DNA of 64,000 bases from Parasponia andersonii (GCA_002914805.1 JXTB01000208.1:550277-614276), one strand, 5' to 3'. Positions 13,131 through 26,302 are shown, counted from the first letter of the stretch. Made by a program: numbers and translations. Notes: generated by a model not told the origin, from the sequence alone.

Positions 13131-13831
13131 AAATTTTTTGGCTGTATATATTTTATTGTGTTTTGTGGTTATGGCTTATAATTATTAAGCAAGATACTTT
13201 TGGTTTATATATAGAGTTCTTGTTGTTGTAAATATGAATAATGTTGTGGTATATTTTTTTTGGTTAGCGAGTCGTCAATATGTGGGAAAATATACATATT
13301 ATTGGGGTGGTTTTCCAAATGTCAATATGTGTCCTCGCCTATAAAGACATTTGGATGGTTAAGTTAGTAGAGACAAATAGCAGGAAGGAGACCATGATTC
13401 AATGCATACAAACTATGATATTTATAGACGAAGGGAATTAGTGTTTAATGGTCCTTCAACAAAGACACGTGTCCTCCACAATTAATTGTCCTTGCAAGTC
13501 ATGTAACAGGAGGTGGGTTGATCACTTTCAGCCTTTTTTTTGTGGCCGAGACCAGACCACTTTCTCCCAAATCTTTTTTTTTTTTTTTTTTTGGATATTC
13601 GTACTTGGTACCTCTATATATATCTATAGACTATAATGTAACATGTAAAGATAATTAATGAGTGGCTCTTTGGGATGGAATGCAATACAATACAATACAA
13701 GTCTTATGAGATGAGGTGTGGGAGGACCTTAATTTGTCGGGGATCTAGCCTCCCTATCTCAAGGTCTCATTACGGTCACATGCTTGGCACGTGATTTTAA
13801 ATGAGCTTTCAAAGGATAGTTACTGCACGTG

Positions 13832-13939
13832 TTCTGCCACATGGTCTTCATTGATTAATCAAGGAGTTAATGGGTAGTTAAATTGTGTCAATGTCAAACT
13901 AACCCTTGATTAACTTCTTAACCTGTCCATGTGGCAGAA
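13832..13939. repeat. small inverted repeat capable of a hairpin
   Basis: TTCTGCCACATGG (13832-13844) is the exact reverse complement of CCATGTGGCAGAA (13927-13939). The inner flanks also pair imperfectly (TTAATCAAGG against CCTTGATTAA). It could be a MITE relic or a transcribed hairpin. Confidence 0.65.
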
Positions 13940-13985
13940 TCTGGTTGATGGTAAATATGAGTCCCACAAATGCCCCCCATTTCTC

Positions 13986-14026
13986 TTCCTTTCCTTTCCT
14001 TTCCTTTCCTTGCCTTGCCTTGCCTT
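13986..14026. repeat. (TTTCC)n to (TTGCC)n pentanucleotide repeat
   Basis: Consecutive 5-bp units, four TTTCC-type then three TTGCC-type. Confidence 0.85.
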
Positions 14027-14121
14027 ATTAACAATTCATGCTTCACATCACATCTATGACTGACACAAGCATATTTTAGTTTAGCATTGAACAAACAATA
14101 CTACTTCTTTTCAACTATCTC

Positions 14122-14250
14122 CGATTGTACCTAATACTTTACTAATAATTATTTGAACCTTGTTTTCTCAATTATTATTTCAATTATGTCTGATTTGACC
14201 TAATACTTAATAATAATTATTTGAACCTTGTTTTCTCAATTATTATTCGG
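14122..14250. repeat. two-copy tandem duplication of about 65 bp
   Basis: Both copies carry ACCTAATACTT, then AATAATTATTTGAACC, then TTGTTTTCTCAATTATTAT, with few differences. It lies downstream of the VQ gene. Confidence 0.7.
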
Positions 14251-14492
14251 TGACAGATATGTTCATTTAATAAAATTCTAAATATTTATATTAAATGAAT
14301 TATTATTATTTTTTAATTCTAAATATTTATTTTTTAAAAAAAAAAAAAAAGAACAAAAAAGTAGTTTCCACAACCTCAAAAGTAGGATTAAAAAAAACTA
14401 TATAGCATGGATTAGTAGATGTGAAAATATAAATATCAAGTTATACGTACATACATAAAAATTTATAGTAAAGAAATATTGGTATTACAAAT

Positions 14493-14903
14493 CTAGCTGA
14501 AAACTCTCTGATCATTCCCAAATGTCTGTAACTGAAACAACGAGGAGTAGTCCGGAAAGTCGCCGCCGAAGCCATTGGTGTTGATCATGGACAAATAAGA
14601 GAAGTGATCATTATCTCTTTCACTCTGATGCCTGCTATCTTCATCAACACCATTCATACTCTGCATCATGAGTCGTTGATCTTGATCTTGATCGTGATCA
14701 ACAGCATGGCTGTGACGATCATCAGGGTTATCTCCGACACCATTCATCTCGATGAAACGCTCGGCGTCGGAGTTTATCCCGGTGAGTTCTTGCACCAGAG
14801 CTCTGAATTTCGCAGCGCTTGTCTTCACTTTCATGGGGCTGGATATGTACACCACTTTGACTCCCTTTCTTCGGTTCCGCTTCAACTCTTTCTGGGTTTT
14901 CAT
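14493..14903 (-). CDS. VQ-motif protein, sigma-factor-binding protein (SIB1/SIB2)-like
   Basis: Single-exon frame of 136 residues; most plant VQ genes lack introns. The hallmark FxxxVQxLTG motif is at residues 33-42 (FRALVQELTG). It follows a lysine/arginine-rich start and the VKVVYISSPMKVKT stretch that precedes the motif in SIB1-type proteins. The middle is rich in Asp, His and Gln and looks disordered. VQ proteins bind WRKY factors through this motif, and SIB1/SIB2 also bind plastid sigma factors and assist WRKY33 in defence (family knowledge). The start chosen is the first Met of the frame; the N terminus is shorter than in Arabidopsis SIB1 and no clear plastid transit peptide is evident. 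Its 3' end faces KEG. The short leader holds a TA microsatellite. Subgroup assignment is less certain than the VQ call. Confidence 0.85.
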   Translation of the reverse strand: MKTQKELKRNRRKGVKVVYISSPMKVKTSAAKFRALVQELTGINSDAERFIEMNGVGDNPDDRHSHAVDHDQDQDQRLMMQSMNGVDEDSRHQSERDNDHFSYLSMINTNGFGGDFPDYSSLFQLQTFGNDQRVFS

Positions 14904-14921
14904 CGGACTAATTTGTATCTC

Positions 14922-15080
14922 TCTATATATATATATATATATAACTAACTAATGGATTAACCGAACACACATACACATGCGCACAAGCTGTTTGTGAAAA
15001 TGTCCCTTCTGTTGTGTGCATATATATATATATATATAAAGGGTACGGAAACCAAATCAAGTTGGGTACTAATAAGTCAA
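14922..15080 (-). promoter_or_regulatory. proximal promoter/leader of the VQ gene (TA runs, candidate W-box)
   Basis: Two TA microsatellites (14922-14943 and about 15019-15039) lie just upstream of the start codon; the farther one could act as a TATA region. A TTGACT W-box core sits on the minus strand at 15075-15080. WRKY control would suit a SIB-like gene, but a single 6-mer is weak evidence. Confidence 0.3.
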
Positions 15081-15200
15081 ATACGATATTTCTCGGAAGG
15101 AAAGGAAAGGAGAAAACTAAGGCTTGTTTTGATTCGTTTTGATTTGATTTGATGTATCTATGTGTACGTCAATAGGAAGGTAACTGGAAGCTAATTAATA

Positions 15201-15229
<29 letters not shown>

Positions 15230-15231
<2 letters not shown>

Positions 15232-15690
15232 TAGTTATGGTATTAATTTGGCTAATAAAAATTTAGTATGTATATTTTTTTATTGTAAAAAGTAAGAGAG
15301 AAAACATTAATGATGCACGTCTATTCATGTACTTTATTACAGTCATTGGATCCCCATTAGATGGTGATCCAACGGCTTAAAAAAAAATACTTATAAAGAA
15401 AAAAAAATATCTATTGGATTGTTATATATATATGGGCACCAATTCAGTAGGTTTTTTTTTTTTTTTACCCATGTATAGGTATCAATTTGGCCAATGAAAA
15501 TTTAGCATGTATATTTTTTTATTGTAAAAAATAAGAGAGAGAAAGAATATACACATCTTTTCGTGTACTTTATTATAACCATTGGATCACTATTAGACGG
15601 TGATCCAACGGTTTAAAAAAAAATATCTACCTATAAATAAAAGGAAAAAAATACATATTAGATTGTCAACCTATATATGTATATATATAT
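15230..15690 (+). repeat. dispersed AT-rich repeat, copies 2 and 3 in tandem
   Basis: Two copies of about 230 bp (about 15230-15465 and 15470-15690) share TTAATTTGGCTAATAAAAATT-like starts, TAGTATGTATATTTTTTTAT, a 'cattggatc-N-attaga-ggtgatccaacgg' block and A tracts. A third relative is at 12935-13130. They lie in the upstream region of the VQ gene. Confidence 0.75.
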
Positions 15691-15814
15691 GGATAATCTT
15701 CAGCAGAGCAGAAGATTCTGGGGAAAGGCTTGGATGACCCGTAAGCTCATCCACGTTTTGTGCTATCTTTTTGGATATTTTGTGTTGGTGATGTTAATAG
15801 TTTTAAAACAAAGG

Positions 15815-15816
<2 letters not shown>

Positions 15817-15849
<33 letters not shown>
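15817..15849. repeat. (GA)n microsatellite
   Basis: About 16 GA units. Confidence 0.92.
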
Positions 15850-15851
<2 letters not shown>

Positions 15852-16779
15852 CAAAATGAGATAAACCTCACGTTGGCGCAGCCTCATATGACTTGGAAAA
15901 GTGGCAGTCAACAAGTTCGACGTGGCGATCTTTTATTGGCCGATAGTTCGCTTTGTATATTTGACAAGAAACCAGAATCAAAGAAAAAAGTGCTTTTGTC
16001 TCTTCTCTCTCTATACCTTTACTCCTTTAAGATGCCTAGAACTCTCGACAAATTCCTGGATAGGTTCTCAGGTTCTGATAATAAATGGGACACCAAATCT
16101 TACGGAAGCAAATCATAGGTCTATAAATATTTTTGCAAACTACAACGCATAAGATTTTATCAAATTACTCTGTTTTCTTAATCCAAGTATCAAAAGTGGT
16201 GAAATCTTTGTAATTGTTTAACCAAATAATGCTTTTATAATTACTCCAGACAATTTATTTACTATTTATTTTTTTTTTTTTTTTAAGTTGGTACTTGCCA
16301 AACTTTAAATTAGGAAAGAAATTTTATTTTTAAAATAGGAGTTATAAGTATAAACGTTCCCTTTAATGTGGACCCTTGTGTGAGTGTCCTTATCTGCCTT
16401 GTTACTTATTTATTTCCTCAACACATACAATGTTAGATTGAATATTTTTGCCATATGTGATAATTAGGTACTTCTAATAGCGCATTCAGTTAAAACGAGG
16501 GTTGCTAATTCCACGTGATAAATTAAACCATCTCCTGACTTTCTATTATTTTGAAAAAGTGTCCCACCAAATACGAACCAGAACTATAGCATTAAAATAA
16601 TACTAAATAACTTGTAGTTCTACCATAAAGATAAATGAAAAACAGTAACAATATTACGATTCTCTTCCTCTAAAACTCTCCCATCGCCTTTTACGTGACT
16701 CTGATCCGTCAAGAGTTTTATTCGTCTTTCTGCTAAATTATTTTTCAATTTTCTTTTTTCTCTTTCTTTCTTAAATGTA

Positions 16780-17240
16780 AATGACCTTATTAGTTCTTAA
16801 ATTATAAGAAAAATCTCACGTTTTGATTCTTAAAATTTAAATTACATCGTTCTGGTACTTAGATTATTAAAAATATTTCATTTTAATCTTTTTTTTATTA
16901 TTTATTTAGTATTATTCTTAATAAAATAAAAATATATTTCATATTTAGAAGCATAGTTTAACACTATAAAAATACTAGGACATAAACTAAATAGTTAAAA
17001 AATAACTAATTGACTGAATAAAAATTAGTTAAAATATTGGACAATAATACAATGTAAAACTATCCAAAATGTGATATTTTGTTTAAGTCATTAATACAAA
17101 ATAAAAAATATAATTCACTCGTTCTGTTAAAGATTAAACAAAATGTATAACAAACATTAAAATAAAATAATCTTAATAGTTTAAGATCAATATAATGAAA
17201 TTTAAAATTTAAGGATCAAAATGTCATCTTCTCCGTATAT
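16780..17240. mobile_element. foldback MITE, family member A
   Basis: The ends are inverted repeats. The left end reads through ATCTCACGTTTTGATTCTTAAA; the right end has the mirrored TTTAAGGATCAAAATG. The arms match the better preserved element at 28401-29028. No coding sequence. Confidence 0.6.
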
Positions 17241-17539
17241 GTTATATTTTATATCTGAGAATGTTTCATTAGTTTTAAATCTATACAAATTTATGCTAAA
17301 TTTATATCTGAGAGTGTTTCCTTAGTTCTAAAATCTCTTTTGTAATTTTGTTTGGCAATCGTTATTTTGCATGATTTTTATGGTCTTCTTCTATCTCAAA
17401 AACTTTTGAAGATTAAATTAGAAGATTTTTTCTTTTATCGTCAATTAGATGGTTAATTTCTATAAAAGACATGTCCCACTATTAAATAGCCCTCCCAAGT
17501 GGTAGATAATGATTTGAAAGAATGAAAAGATATCTCTCA

Positions 17540-18200
17540 TGGAGCTTCATGTGGAGTCTAATCAAGTGATTTAGTTATGTGAAGATTAATCATATTTGTA
17601 TGCTGACACTTCTAATAAAGTGACAAGACAAACTGAGGTGAGAAAGAGATCAATTTTGGAGACAGGGAGAAATGTGAGATCACCTTTTATTACTATAATA
17701 AAAATTTACAGCAACAAAAGTACATGTAGCTCTAACATCGAGAATAAACCATTATCAACCTTATTTGTGCTTAGATTTGTTTTATAGTTATTGTTCATGT
17801 GCTATTACTTTCATAGTCAAGGATTAGGATTTAATCCATAAAACTAGTTATTTGTATCTCTTGTGAGGTTTTATACTTCCTCCTTGGCAGTTAGTATATA
17901 TAACACAATGATTTAGCAAATTAATTTGTATTATAATTCTGAATTATTATTAATAAGTTGATTTTAGTATTGGATGTTGGTTGTGTGGAGTTTAATTAAA
18001 CTTACAGGCGTAAAGTGTGAGATTTTATTGAATTATGTCTCATCATATATAGTGAAAATATGTAGCAACTGAAAATTGACATAGCTTTCACATTAAAGGT
18101 GAATCATTATAAAATTCATATTTGTGCTTGTTGTGTTTGTTATTTGATTGCTCTCATTAATAAAGAATTAGGGCATTAATCCATAATAACCTACGGATAC
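17540..18200 (+). repeat. diverged direct repeat pair
   Basis: Two segments (about 17540-17850 and 17975-18190) share order and words: a GTGGAGT(C/T)TAAT start, GTGAGAT, TTATTTGTGCTT or ATATTTGTGCTT, and ATTAGG.(A)TTAATCCATA near the end. Probably an old tandem duplication; nature unknown. Confidence 0.45.
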
Positions 18201-18346
18201 TGATAGTACACAACAGTTATTTTATTAAATGAAGTTTCTCATTAATTCCTAAAAAAGAAGAAAAGAAACGACAACAAAAAAAAAAAAACAAAACAAAACA
18301 AGCACAAACATCAATTAAACATATATATATATATATGTATTGCTAG

Positions 18347-19689
18347 AGGCTTAAAAAAAGTTTTTTATTACCAAAACTCCGTGAACTCACGACAATTCAG
18401 TAAAATTAATCATGAATTTAATTTTTTAGAATAAAATCCTCTGAACTCAGAATAATTTAGTAAAATCAATATTGAACTCAATTTTTTAGAGAAAAAACCC
18501 TTGAAGTCTCGTAATATTAGAGCAAAACTCCCTGAAGTTCCATAATATTAGTTTTGTTAGAAAAATATTAGTTTTTTTTTTACTATTAAATCCTTATTAT
18601 CTTATTTGTGACTTTTAGGTCCTCATTATTGTATTTTTATTTAATATTAATTCTTTCTAATCTTTTCTATCCAAAATTATTGTTAATTAATACTCGCCCA
18701 AAAGGTACTCATCTTAGTATGGACAAAATTGGAAACAAAGGTAAATTATTATTTAAAAAATTTTTTAAAAAAGAGATGGGTTTATCGTTTATGTTTAAGA
18801 CGGAGGTAAAAAATTAGAAAATTTTATTAGGTTCCAATTGATCTATTTTGATCTAAGTATTTATATATCTAGAAAAAAAAATATGCATTTTATTTTGCCC
18901 AATTTATAAAAGACATGTGTCCAAAAAAGGAACATATTATGTATAAATTAGGCAAAACAAAATGTAAATCCTGTAGCATTTTTTTTTTTAGTTGACACCT
19001 ATATAGTATTTTTTTTTATCACCTTTATACGGACTTTTAAATGAGCATGAGATCTTTTTTAAAAAAAAAAAGATAAAAGAACCGTAACTAAAGGAAATAC
19101 AAGATGAAAAATGGTATAGTTAGTTCTATTAATCCTGATTTAAATAAAAAAAAATATACATCTCTTCTAGATATACAAATATTTGGATTAAAGTAGATCC
19201 ATATTAGAATCCAATAAAATTTTCCAATTTCTTACGCCCGTTTTGAATGAAAACGATAACTCTAACTATTTTTTTTAAAATTTTTTTTAAATAATAATTT
19301 CTCTGTGTTTACAATTTTATCCCTACTAAGATGAACGTCTTCTGGGCAAATGCTAATTGACAGTAGTTTTAGATAGAAAAGATTAAGTATGATTAACGTA
19401 AAATACAAATATAATAATGAAGACCTAAAAGCCACAAATAAGAGAATAAGGATTTAACGGTAAAAAAAAGCTAACATAAATATTTTTTTCTAACAAAATT
19501 AATATTAAAGGATTTTAGGGATTTTGCTCTAATATTAGGAAACTTCTTAGAGTTTTGCTCTAAAAAATTGAGTTCAATATTAATTTTACTAAATTATTCC
19601 GAATTCAGGATGTTTTGCTCTAAAAATTAAACCGAAGGTTAATTTTACTGAATTATTCTGAATTTATGGAGTTTTGGTAATAAAAGCCT
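18347..19689. mobile_element. 1.34 kb near-palindromic foldback element
   Basis: The left end (AGGCTT, then TTATTACCAAAACTCC) is mirrored at the right end (GGAGTTTTGGTAATAAAAGCCT). Pairing continues inward with small gaps: CTTTTAGGTCCTCATTATT near 18615 pairs with AATAATGAAGACCTAAAAG near 19413, and GAAAATTTTATTAGG pairs with CCAATAAAATTTTCC. The arms are about 600-650 bp. A smaller internal palindrome lies near 18885-18965. No transposase is present. Confidence 0.75.
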
Positions 19690-21585
19690 AAAACAAAATG
19701 CAAAACATATGCAATATTATCTAGAAGTCTTATTGTACAACGGCAACAGCAACCGCGTCTTCCCCTTTGGTGATTACTTGCGTCTTCGGCTACTGCCGTT
19801 AGTCCTTCAAATTAATATAAAGTATGAATGGTAGAAAAGAAGAACAATTTTAAAGAAAGAGGAAATTTTTGTTGCTAATACTTATATAAAATTTGTTTAC
19901 AAAGTTTTTCTAGAAGCTTTGCCATTATATATTATCACTTTTTTAGACCTATTCCTTTAAGTAACAATATAAAAGTGTTTCTGACTTTATTGATACATGT
20001 TAATTAGTATTTGTTGATTTGATGAGGTCAAGATCACATTGCTATCTTTTATATCAAGTAGCCTTTGCTTGCATAAGATAGCATCATACACCTTTTGGGT
20101 GATGTTATACCACGTTGTTGCACCTCATCTAGTAGATGGGAATTGATTTTGGTCTCTGAGTACGATATCATCAACTTGGCAATAATTTCCCTTTATTTAT
20201 TTCTTTTAAATTTTTAAAGGAGAAACATTCAAATAATAATAAATTTTCTATTTTCTCCTTATTCGTCACCATAATCTTTTTTCTTCTCTTCTTTTTCCTC
20301 AAGAATTCAAGACCACATATTTAGTCCATCAACGTTAATACAAAAACTCCAAACTCCTTTCCGTTTCAAGAGAAATCTATTATTTTATTCTGAATTAAAT
20401 TATCTATTATAATTTTATAGACTGGCGGTCAAAGCGCTATATAAATAATTGACTGATAAACTAGAACAATTACGAAAGCACGTACTATGCACGTGTAGTT
20501 TAAGACCATTTCTTAACATAAAAATAAAATAAAAAAGTGTGCTAATATTAAAATTAGCACATTACGGAGTGAAAATGCTAAATTTAGCGCATACATTTTG
20601 TGTTATGCTCTAATGCTATAATGCTAAAACAAATGCTATTTTAATTTGAATATTAACATTTTTATGTGCAAATAGTTGCAATTTCCTCAGTATCTTCTAC
20701 CCTTTCTCTCCAAGCACCCATACCATCATCCATAAGGCCTATAATTGGGTTTCTTTTTCTCTTGTTTTGGGAAGTTTCTTGTGAGAGAAACTAGTATTTC
20801 TATCTCATGCATTTAGCCACACAGCTATGGACCTTTCCCTCCAAATATCAATGGATTTCATTCTCTTAAAAAAAAAAAAAAAAAAAAAAAAAAGGCAATC
20901 AATTTCCTTCTCAACCTGCCGAATCTTCTCCAGATCCTCTCTGACTGGAACCTCCATTTGGTAAAGAGAAGTTCATTAAGTAGATAAAATATTTAAAAAT
21001 TCATGTGAATGAGACCAATCTCATTACACCCAAAACTTTGATTTATAAATTTTTATTAAGACAACTAACCAGTTACTAAAGGGTAAAATGTTTTAGTAAA
21101 GAAAAAATGCCCTGGATAATATCCTTATATTTCAGCCCTTGGATGATCTTTAGTCATCACTTGAACCATCTAACGGCCATGAAATTGTATGATAGTCCCG
21201 TAGAAACAAAACCGAGGAGCTGCAACCTCATCCTTCCAAAATTCCAAAATTCGTAGTGGTGTTGGAATTACATCAATGACGACTCTATGATTAGAGAGAA
21301 AAATAATATATGCAGATTTTATAACTGATACCATTATCTTTTTAGATGACATAATAGCTCAAAATTAATATGTCAAGACTATTACTAATGATACACAATA
21401 ATTTTGAGACTACAAACAAAACCCAAAAAAGGAAAAGTTAAAAAAAAAAAAAAGAAAAAAAAAATTTGTTATGATGATCAAGTATTGCTGCAGCACCCCT
21501 ATCTGAGAATGTCAATGTGACAACTAAGATATTTGCAGAAATCCACAATTTTTACCGATCAGCTGGATTAAACTGCAAGGACATT
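19690..21585. other. intergenic spacer downstream of the TGA gene
   Basis: No gene supported. Holds a short palindrome with GTGCTAAT/ATTAGCAC arms (20539-20560), a 24-A tract (about 20869-20893) and a second A-rich tract near 21440-21460. Confidence 0.6.
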
Positions 21586-24500
21586 TCACTCTCTCGGACG
21601 GGCGAGCCAAAGGGAACTAAGAGCGCGTAACCGCGAGAAATAGTCATGTATTGCAAGAAGTGCACGAGCAGACTGACGGGTTGTCAATATCCGATGCATC
21701 TGTTGCAATGTCTGGAGCCGCAAATTGTCCGCCTGGTTTTGTTACCAAAACAATAAAAAGAACAGAGTCCTGAGATGTGAACGTAGAAAAGAATGGGGCA
21801 GTACAATGTAACACCATAGATAATTATGATTTTGTTTTGATTTTCCGTGTTGCTAGTGCAGACTGTCGCAGTTTATGCTTAATTTTCAGTACCTGATACA
21901 AACATCAAAGTTTTGTGTAGAAGAACATGTGTGCATTGAACTATAGTACTTGGTATAAAGGACTCAGTTGAGTTGACCATTTTCGTAAAGGATGGTAAAA
22001 GACACCCGCAAAAGAACAAACCATCAAGAAAGATTCTAATCCACAATACTTGGTATTCTAAACTTCTTTACATCAGATTGCCAAATTCTTCTCCTTATCC
22101 AGATCCAGGATTTCTTCAGGTGAATGGAAGGACAGGAAAGAAGGATATCGATAAAAGCCGAACAGGCTACTTGAGGTCAGGCTTTGTGGTTTGCTCTAAC
22201 AAGGTCTGGGTTTAATTCCTTAGGGCTTAACAACCATCAGTTTCATGCTTCTCAGAGATTGTAGGTTTCGGCGAGGCTCCAATTTTAGAACACTCGAGTC
22301 CACTGCATGATTTGAGGAGCTACGGGTATGAATAAAAAAAATAGCGAGGATGGGAAAGAACGGTACTGATCTATGCAACGAAATGTGTGCAATATTTTTC
22401 TTTCTTTAAGAGTTCTATTTCCAGATTGGCCAAATCAGAAGAGCTACAAATAAACTTAAATCACCACATAATTTTGCACCACAGAAAACAATGATAGAAC
22501 AACGTCAAAAGATGTTACCTGACGGATAAAGCCTTCAAGCGTGCCTAGCTTACCCATGGCCATGGCCATTTGGCCCATATAGTTTGCGACATTCCCAGAG
22601 GAACCAGAGGAACCAAGAGATCCGCTTGACAATGTTTCTGCTAGGGACTGTTGCAATGCCTCCATCCCTTGAGATAATGCATCTTCTGCTTGTTGGGAGG
22701 ACTGCTGTAGATTGGTAATGCCCACCAGCTGCTGGTCTGTTAGAGGCTCCAACTGATTTACAAGAAGCTGCACATAAAGACATTTGGCATATAATCATTC
22801 CTCCCATTTTTAAGAAATTTTTTACGTATAGAAAGAACACATTTAACTTACTACAACCAGAATGAAATGTATGTATAAAGCTCTTGATACAAAACATACA
22901 TCATGGTTAGCTATAGAAAAGAAGACCAACAACTAAGTACAATAGAATTTTCAAAATAAAGAAAATACATGCGCACATGTATCCTTGCTTGCACACCAGA
23001 ATAGCAAAAATAGGAAGTCACTCAGAAATAATTAAAAGCCGATTTTTGAATATTTTTACTGTATAAGGATGAAACCATATGTGTAGGACAGTAGAAAAAT
23101 ATCACACGAGAACTGATTTTTTTTTTTTCAAGGTAGCATTTCATTTAAATGATAAAAATAAGGATTTCAGCTTCACCTGCTTGTTGAACCAAGTGGTAGC
23201 CACATAGTCCATTAGATCAGTTATTTAACATTCATTAAAATCTAATCCATGGACGTTGATATCACAAGTCCTATACTACATCTAAATCTAGCAATTGCAT
23301 ATTTTTTAATCTTAAATACAAACAACAAATATGTTCCAGTTCAAGAAGAACATTATCCCCAAATTAAACTCTACTAATAGGGAAAAGACAGGATAGATTC
23401 TTTCTACAGAAGAAAATGAAGAAAGAATGCATTTAAGACAACTGATTACGCATAATAAACTCGAGTAAAATATCACCACAAGTTAAAAATCACTGGAAAA
23501 ATTAATGTCCCTAAGCTGGCCCAGAATTAACCCATTCAGATTTTATATTATAGAGGTTAAAAAGCAAAGAAAAATTGATACGAGAAAGAAAGTACTTATA
23601 AGACAGACATACCAAAGGACTAATGATAAAACTACAGATACCAAGTCCAGAGGATTTGTGCATTCTCGTATGATTATCGCAATGCATCTTTAAAAACACT
23701 CATGAAACTTCACCTTAAGGAGCTCCGATGAGCGGAAACCACCAAGCCATAAGAAACACCTCTCAGCAGGAGTTTTCCACATGCCAGACAACAAATGGAA
23801 AACATCAGCCTTTGCTGCTACACCTTTGAGCCTAAAAATCTCATCATAGTGCACCAATATACCATCGATAATAATTCGGAGCTCTGTATCACTTGCATGA
23901 GAATTAACTGCTGATCTCAATTCATTAATTTGTCGATTTTGCTCTTCCAGCCAACGGGCATATTCTACATCAAAGACCATGGCACCTACAGAAAGAATGC
24001 GGTTTACAATTTAGTCTACAATTAGTGATGAACAAAATCTATCGAAATTTATGGTAAATTTCATTCTTGAATCTAACCAAAATTAAAATTGCAAAACATG
24101 TTTTTGGAATTTTAATTCAAAATATGACAACTACTAAGTGCAATCAACTCTCCAGTGTTGTGTTTGAATGTAAATTAAAGCCTTAACTACCCCGTTGATG
24201 TAGGATAAAATAAAAAAAAATATAGAGAAATAGAGAGAATAGGTAGAATAGCAAGAACAGAATAGTCCTAACTAATAATAATAATAATAAAAATAAAATT
24301 TCCAATTGGTAGAATACAGAGAACAGAATAAAATCAAGGGAGAGGATTAAAGAGATTTAGACAGAAATAGATGAACAGGTAGAAAAACAATAGAGAATCA
24401 AGATAAGAACTCAGAGAAATAATTCTATAGAGGAGAAAACTCAATAATCGTTTATTCATTCAAGTAATTACGTAACTAAGCCTATTTATAGATAGGCAAT

Positions 24501-26261
24501 TAGACTCAACTAGGAAAGTAACACATTCTAGAAACTAATAGAAACAAAAACCTTAAATCTAGTTACCAAAAATTAAATAACTAATAATAAATCTAAATAG
24601 TCCTAAATAATAACAATAATAATAATATAATTTTCTAATATATTTATTTCATGTCTACATCATTCTCTCGGGGTTTGAGAACTCAACTCCGGCGAATTAA
24701 AACTCAAGTACATCATAAACCGATAAGTTGAGGTGGCAATTCCAACTCTTGAGTCTTGATGAAGAGGTAGGATCTTAAGACTAGAGACTTGTTCCGCTCT
24801 AAAAAAAAGGGAAAGCATGGACAAAATTGATGATGTGATGAGGTAATTCAGCTTGTAGACTCATGGAAGAGAACTATTGGAGCAAATTCGGATTGAGCAA
24901 ACTCAACTATGAACGGAGGCGACGGAAGTGATGGCTGAAATATTGGCGATCTAGAGAAGAAGATACCAGCGTGACTGGAACTAACTTGCAGATCTAGAGG
25001 AAAAAAAATTTTAAAGTATACGCACAGGAAAACAAACTAGGCCCGGATACCAATTTGATGTAGGATAAGATGAAAAAAGATAGAAAAATAGAGAGACTAG
25101 GTAGAATAGTAAAGGAATTGGCAAAGAGAAAAAAAAAAGATAAATAAGATAGATAAGAAATTAGATAAATTAGAGAAAACAGAATAAAATCAAGGGAGAG
25201 AATTAGAGAGATTTAGACAGAAATAGATGAACGAGTAGAAAGTAATAGAGAATCAAAATAAGAACTCAGAGAGAGAAATCTATAAGAGGAGAAAACTTAA
25301 TAATCATTTATTAATTCATCATAATTTGAAAGGCAATTACATATCTAAGCTTGTTTATAGATAGACAATTACGCTCAACCAAGAAAGTAACACGTTCTAG
25401 AAACTAATTGAAACAAGAAACTTAAAATCTAGTTACCCAAAATTAAATAACTAATAATAAATCTAAATAGTCCTAAATGATAATAATAATAATAATAATA
25501 TAATTTCCTAATATATTTATTTCATCATGTCTATATCACCCATCTTCCATCATAGCACATATAATGAATTATTTCAAGGAGGGTATCAAATTTAAAGTAG
25601 GTGGGTTTCATGACTTGCACCTTCCCTCTAAGTTATTCTCTACACCTAAGTTAAAGCCCTAGGCCCCTGTAAAATTTCTAGTTGCCAGAATTGATGTTCC
25701 TACTTCAGAAATAGAACATAACAAATATCATGCAGAAAGCTTTTAGTTTTAGCTCCGAATAAAAATGATAGCGAGAAAGAAAAAATCCCTTCAGTTATTT
25801 GAAATTACGTTCCAACAACTTCCAAATAAGTAAATGTTCCAACACTAAATGTTTTAAACTACCTATTTCTTTCTCTGTACACTCGTAACACTATGGTATA
25901 CCTACGATTAACTCTGACCCTTTCTCTACATTCCTGATAAATTTTATATGTCCTCCCAGGCCATAGGAGGGCCTTGTTGGTTCAGACGCAAAATAATTTT
26001 CTGTACAATTAACACATGCATGTCTTTGTGCGCACTCAAGTGTGAGATCAAATCAAACCAAGCATTTGATCCAATGTAAAAGAAAAGAACCAGTCAGTTA
26101 TCCTCATCAGAAAACTGCTCAAACACACAGTATTCTACTACTGAATCAACTTGCACCATGGACACCTAAAGCCTAACACCAAGAATTATTCATTAATTCC
26201 TTTTTTTTTTTTCCTCACTTTGAGATGTTCAGTAATTTTTCAGTGAACTAACTTTAACATT

Positions 26262-26302
<41 letters not shown>

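Larger units (their letters stand above)
11701..14492. other. intergenic spacer between convergent KEG and VQ genes
   Basis: AT-rich spacer with no supported gene. Contents: an (ATT)n run near 11818-11836, a long T tract near 12095-12130, T-rich unannotatable sequence 12350-12900, a dispersed repeat copy (12935-13130), G-box-like ACGTG words near 13467, 13787 and 13827, a small inverted repeat (13832-13939), a TTTCC pentanucleotide run and a tandem duplication (14122-14250). Confidence 0.6.
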
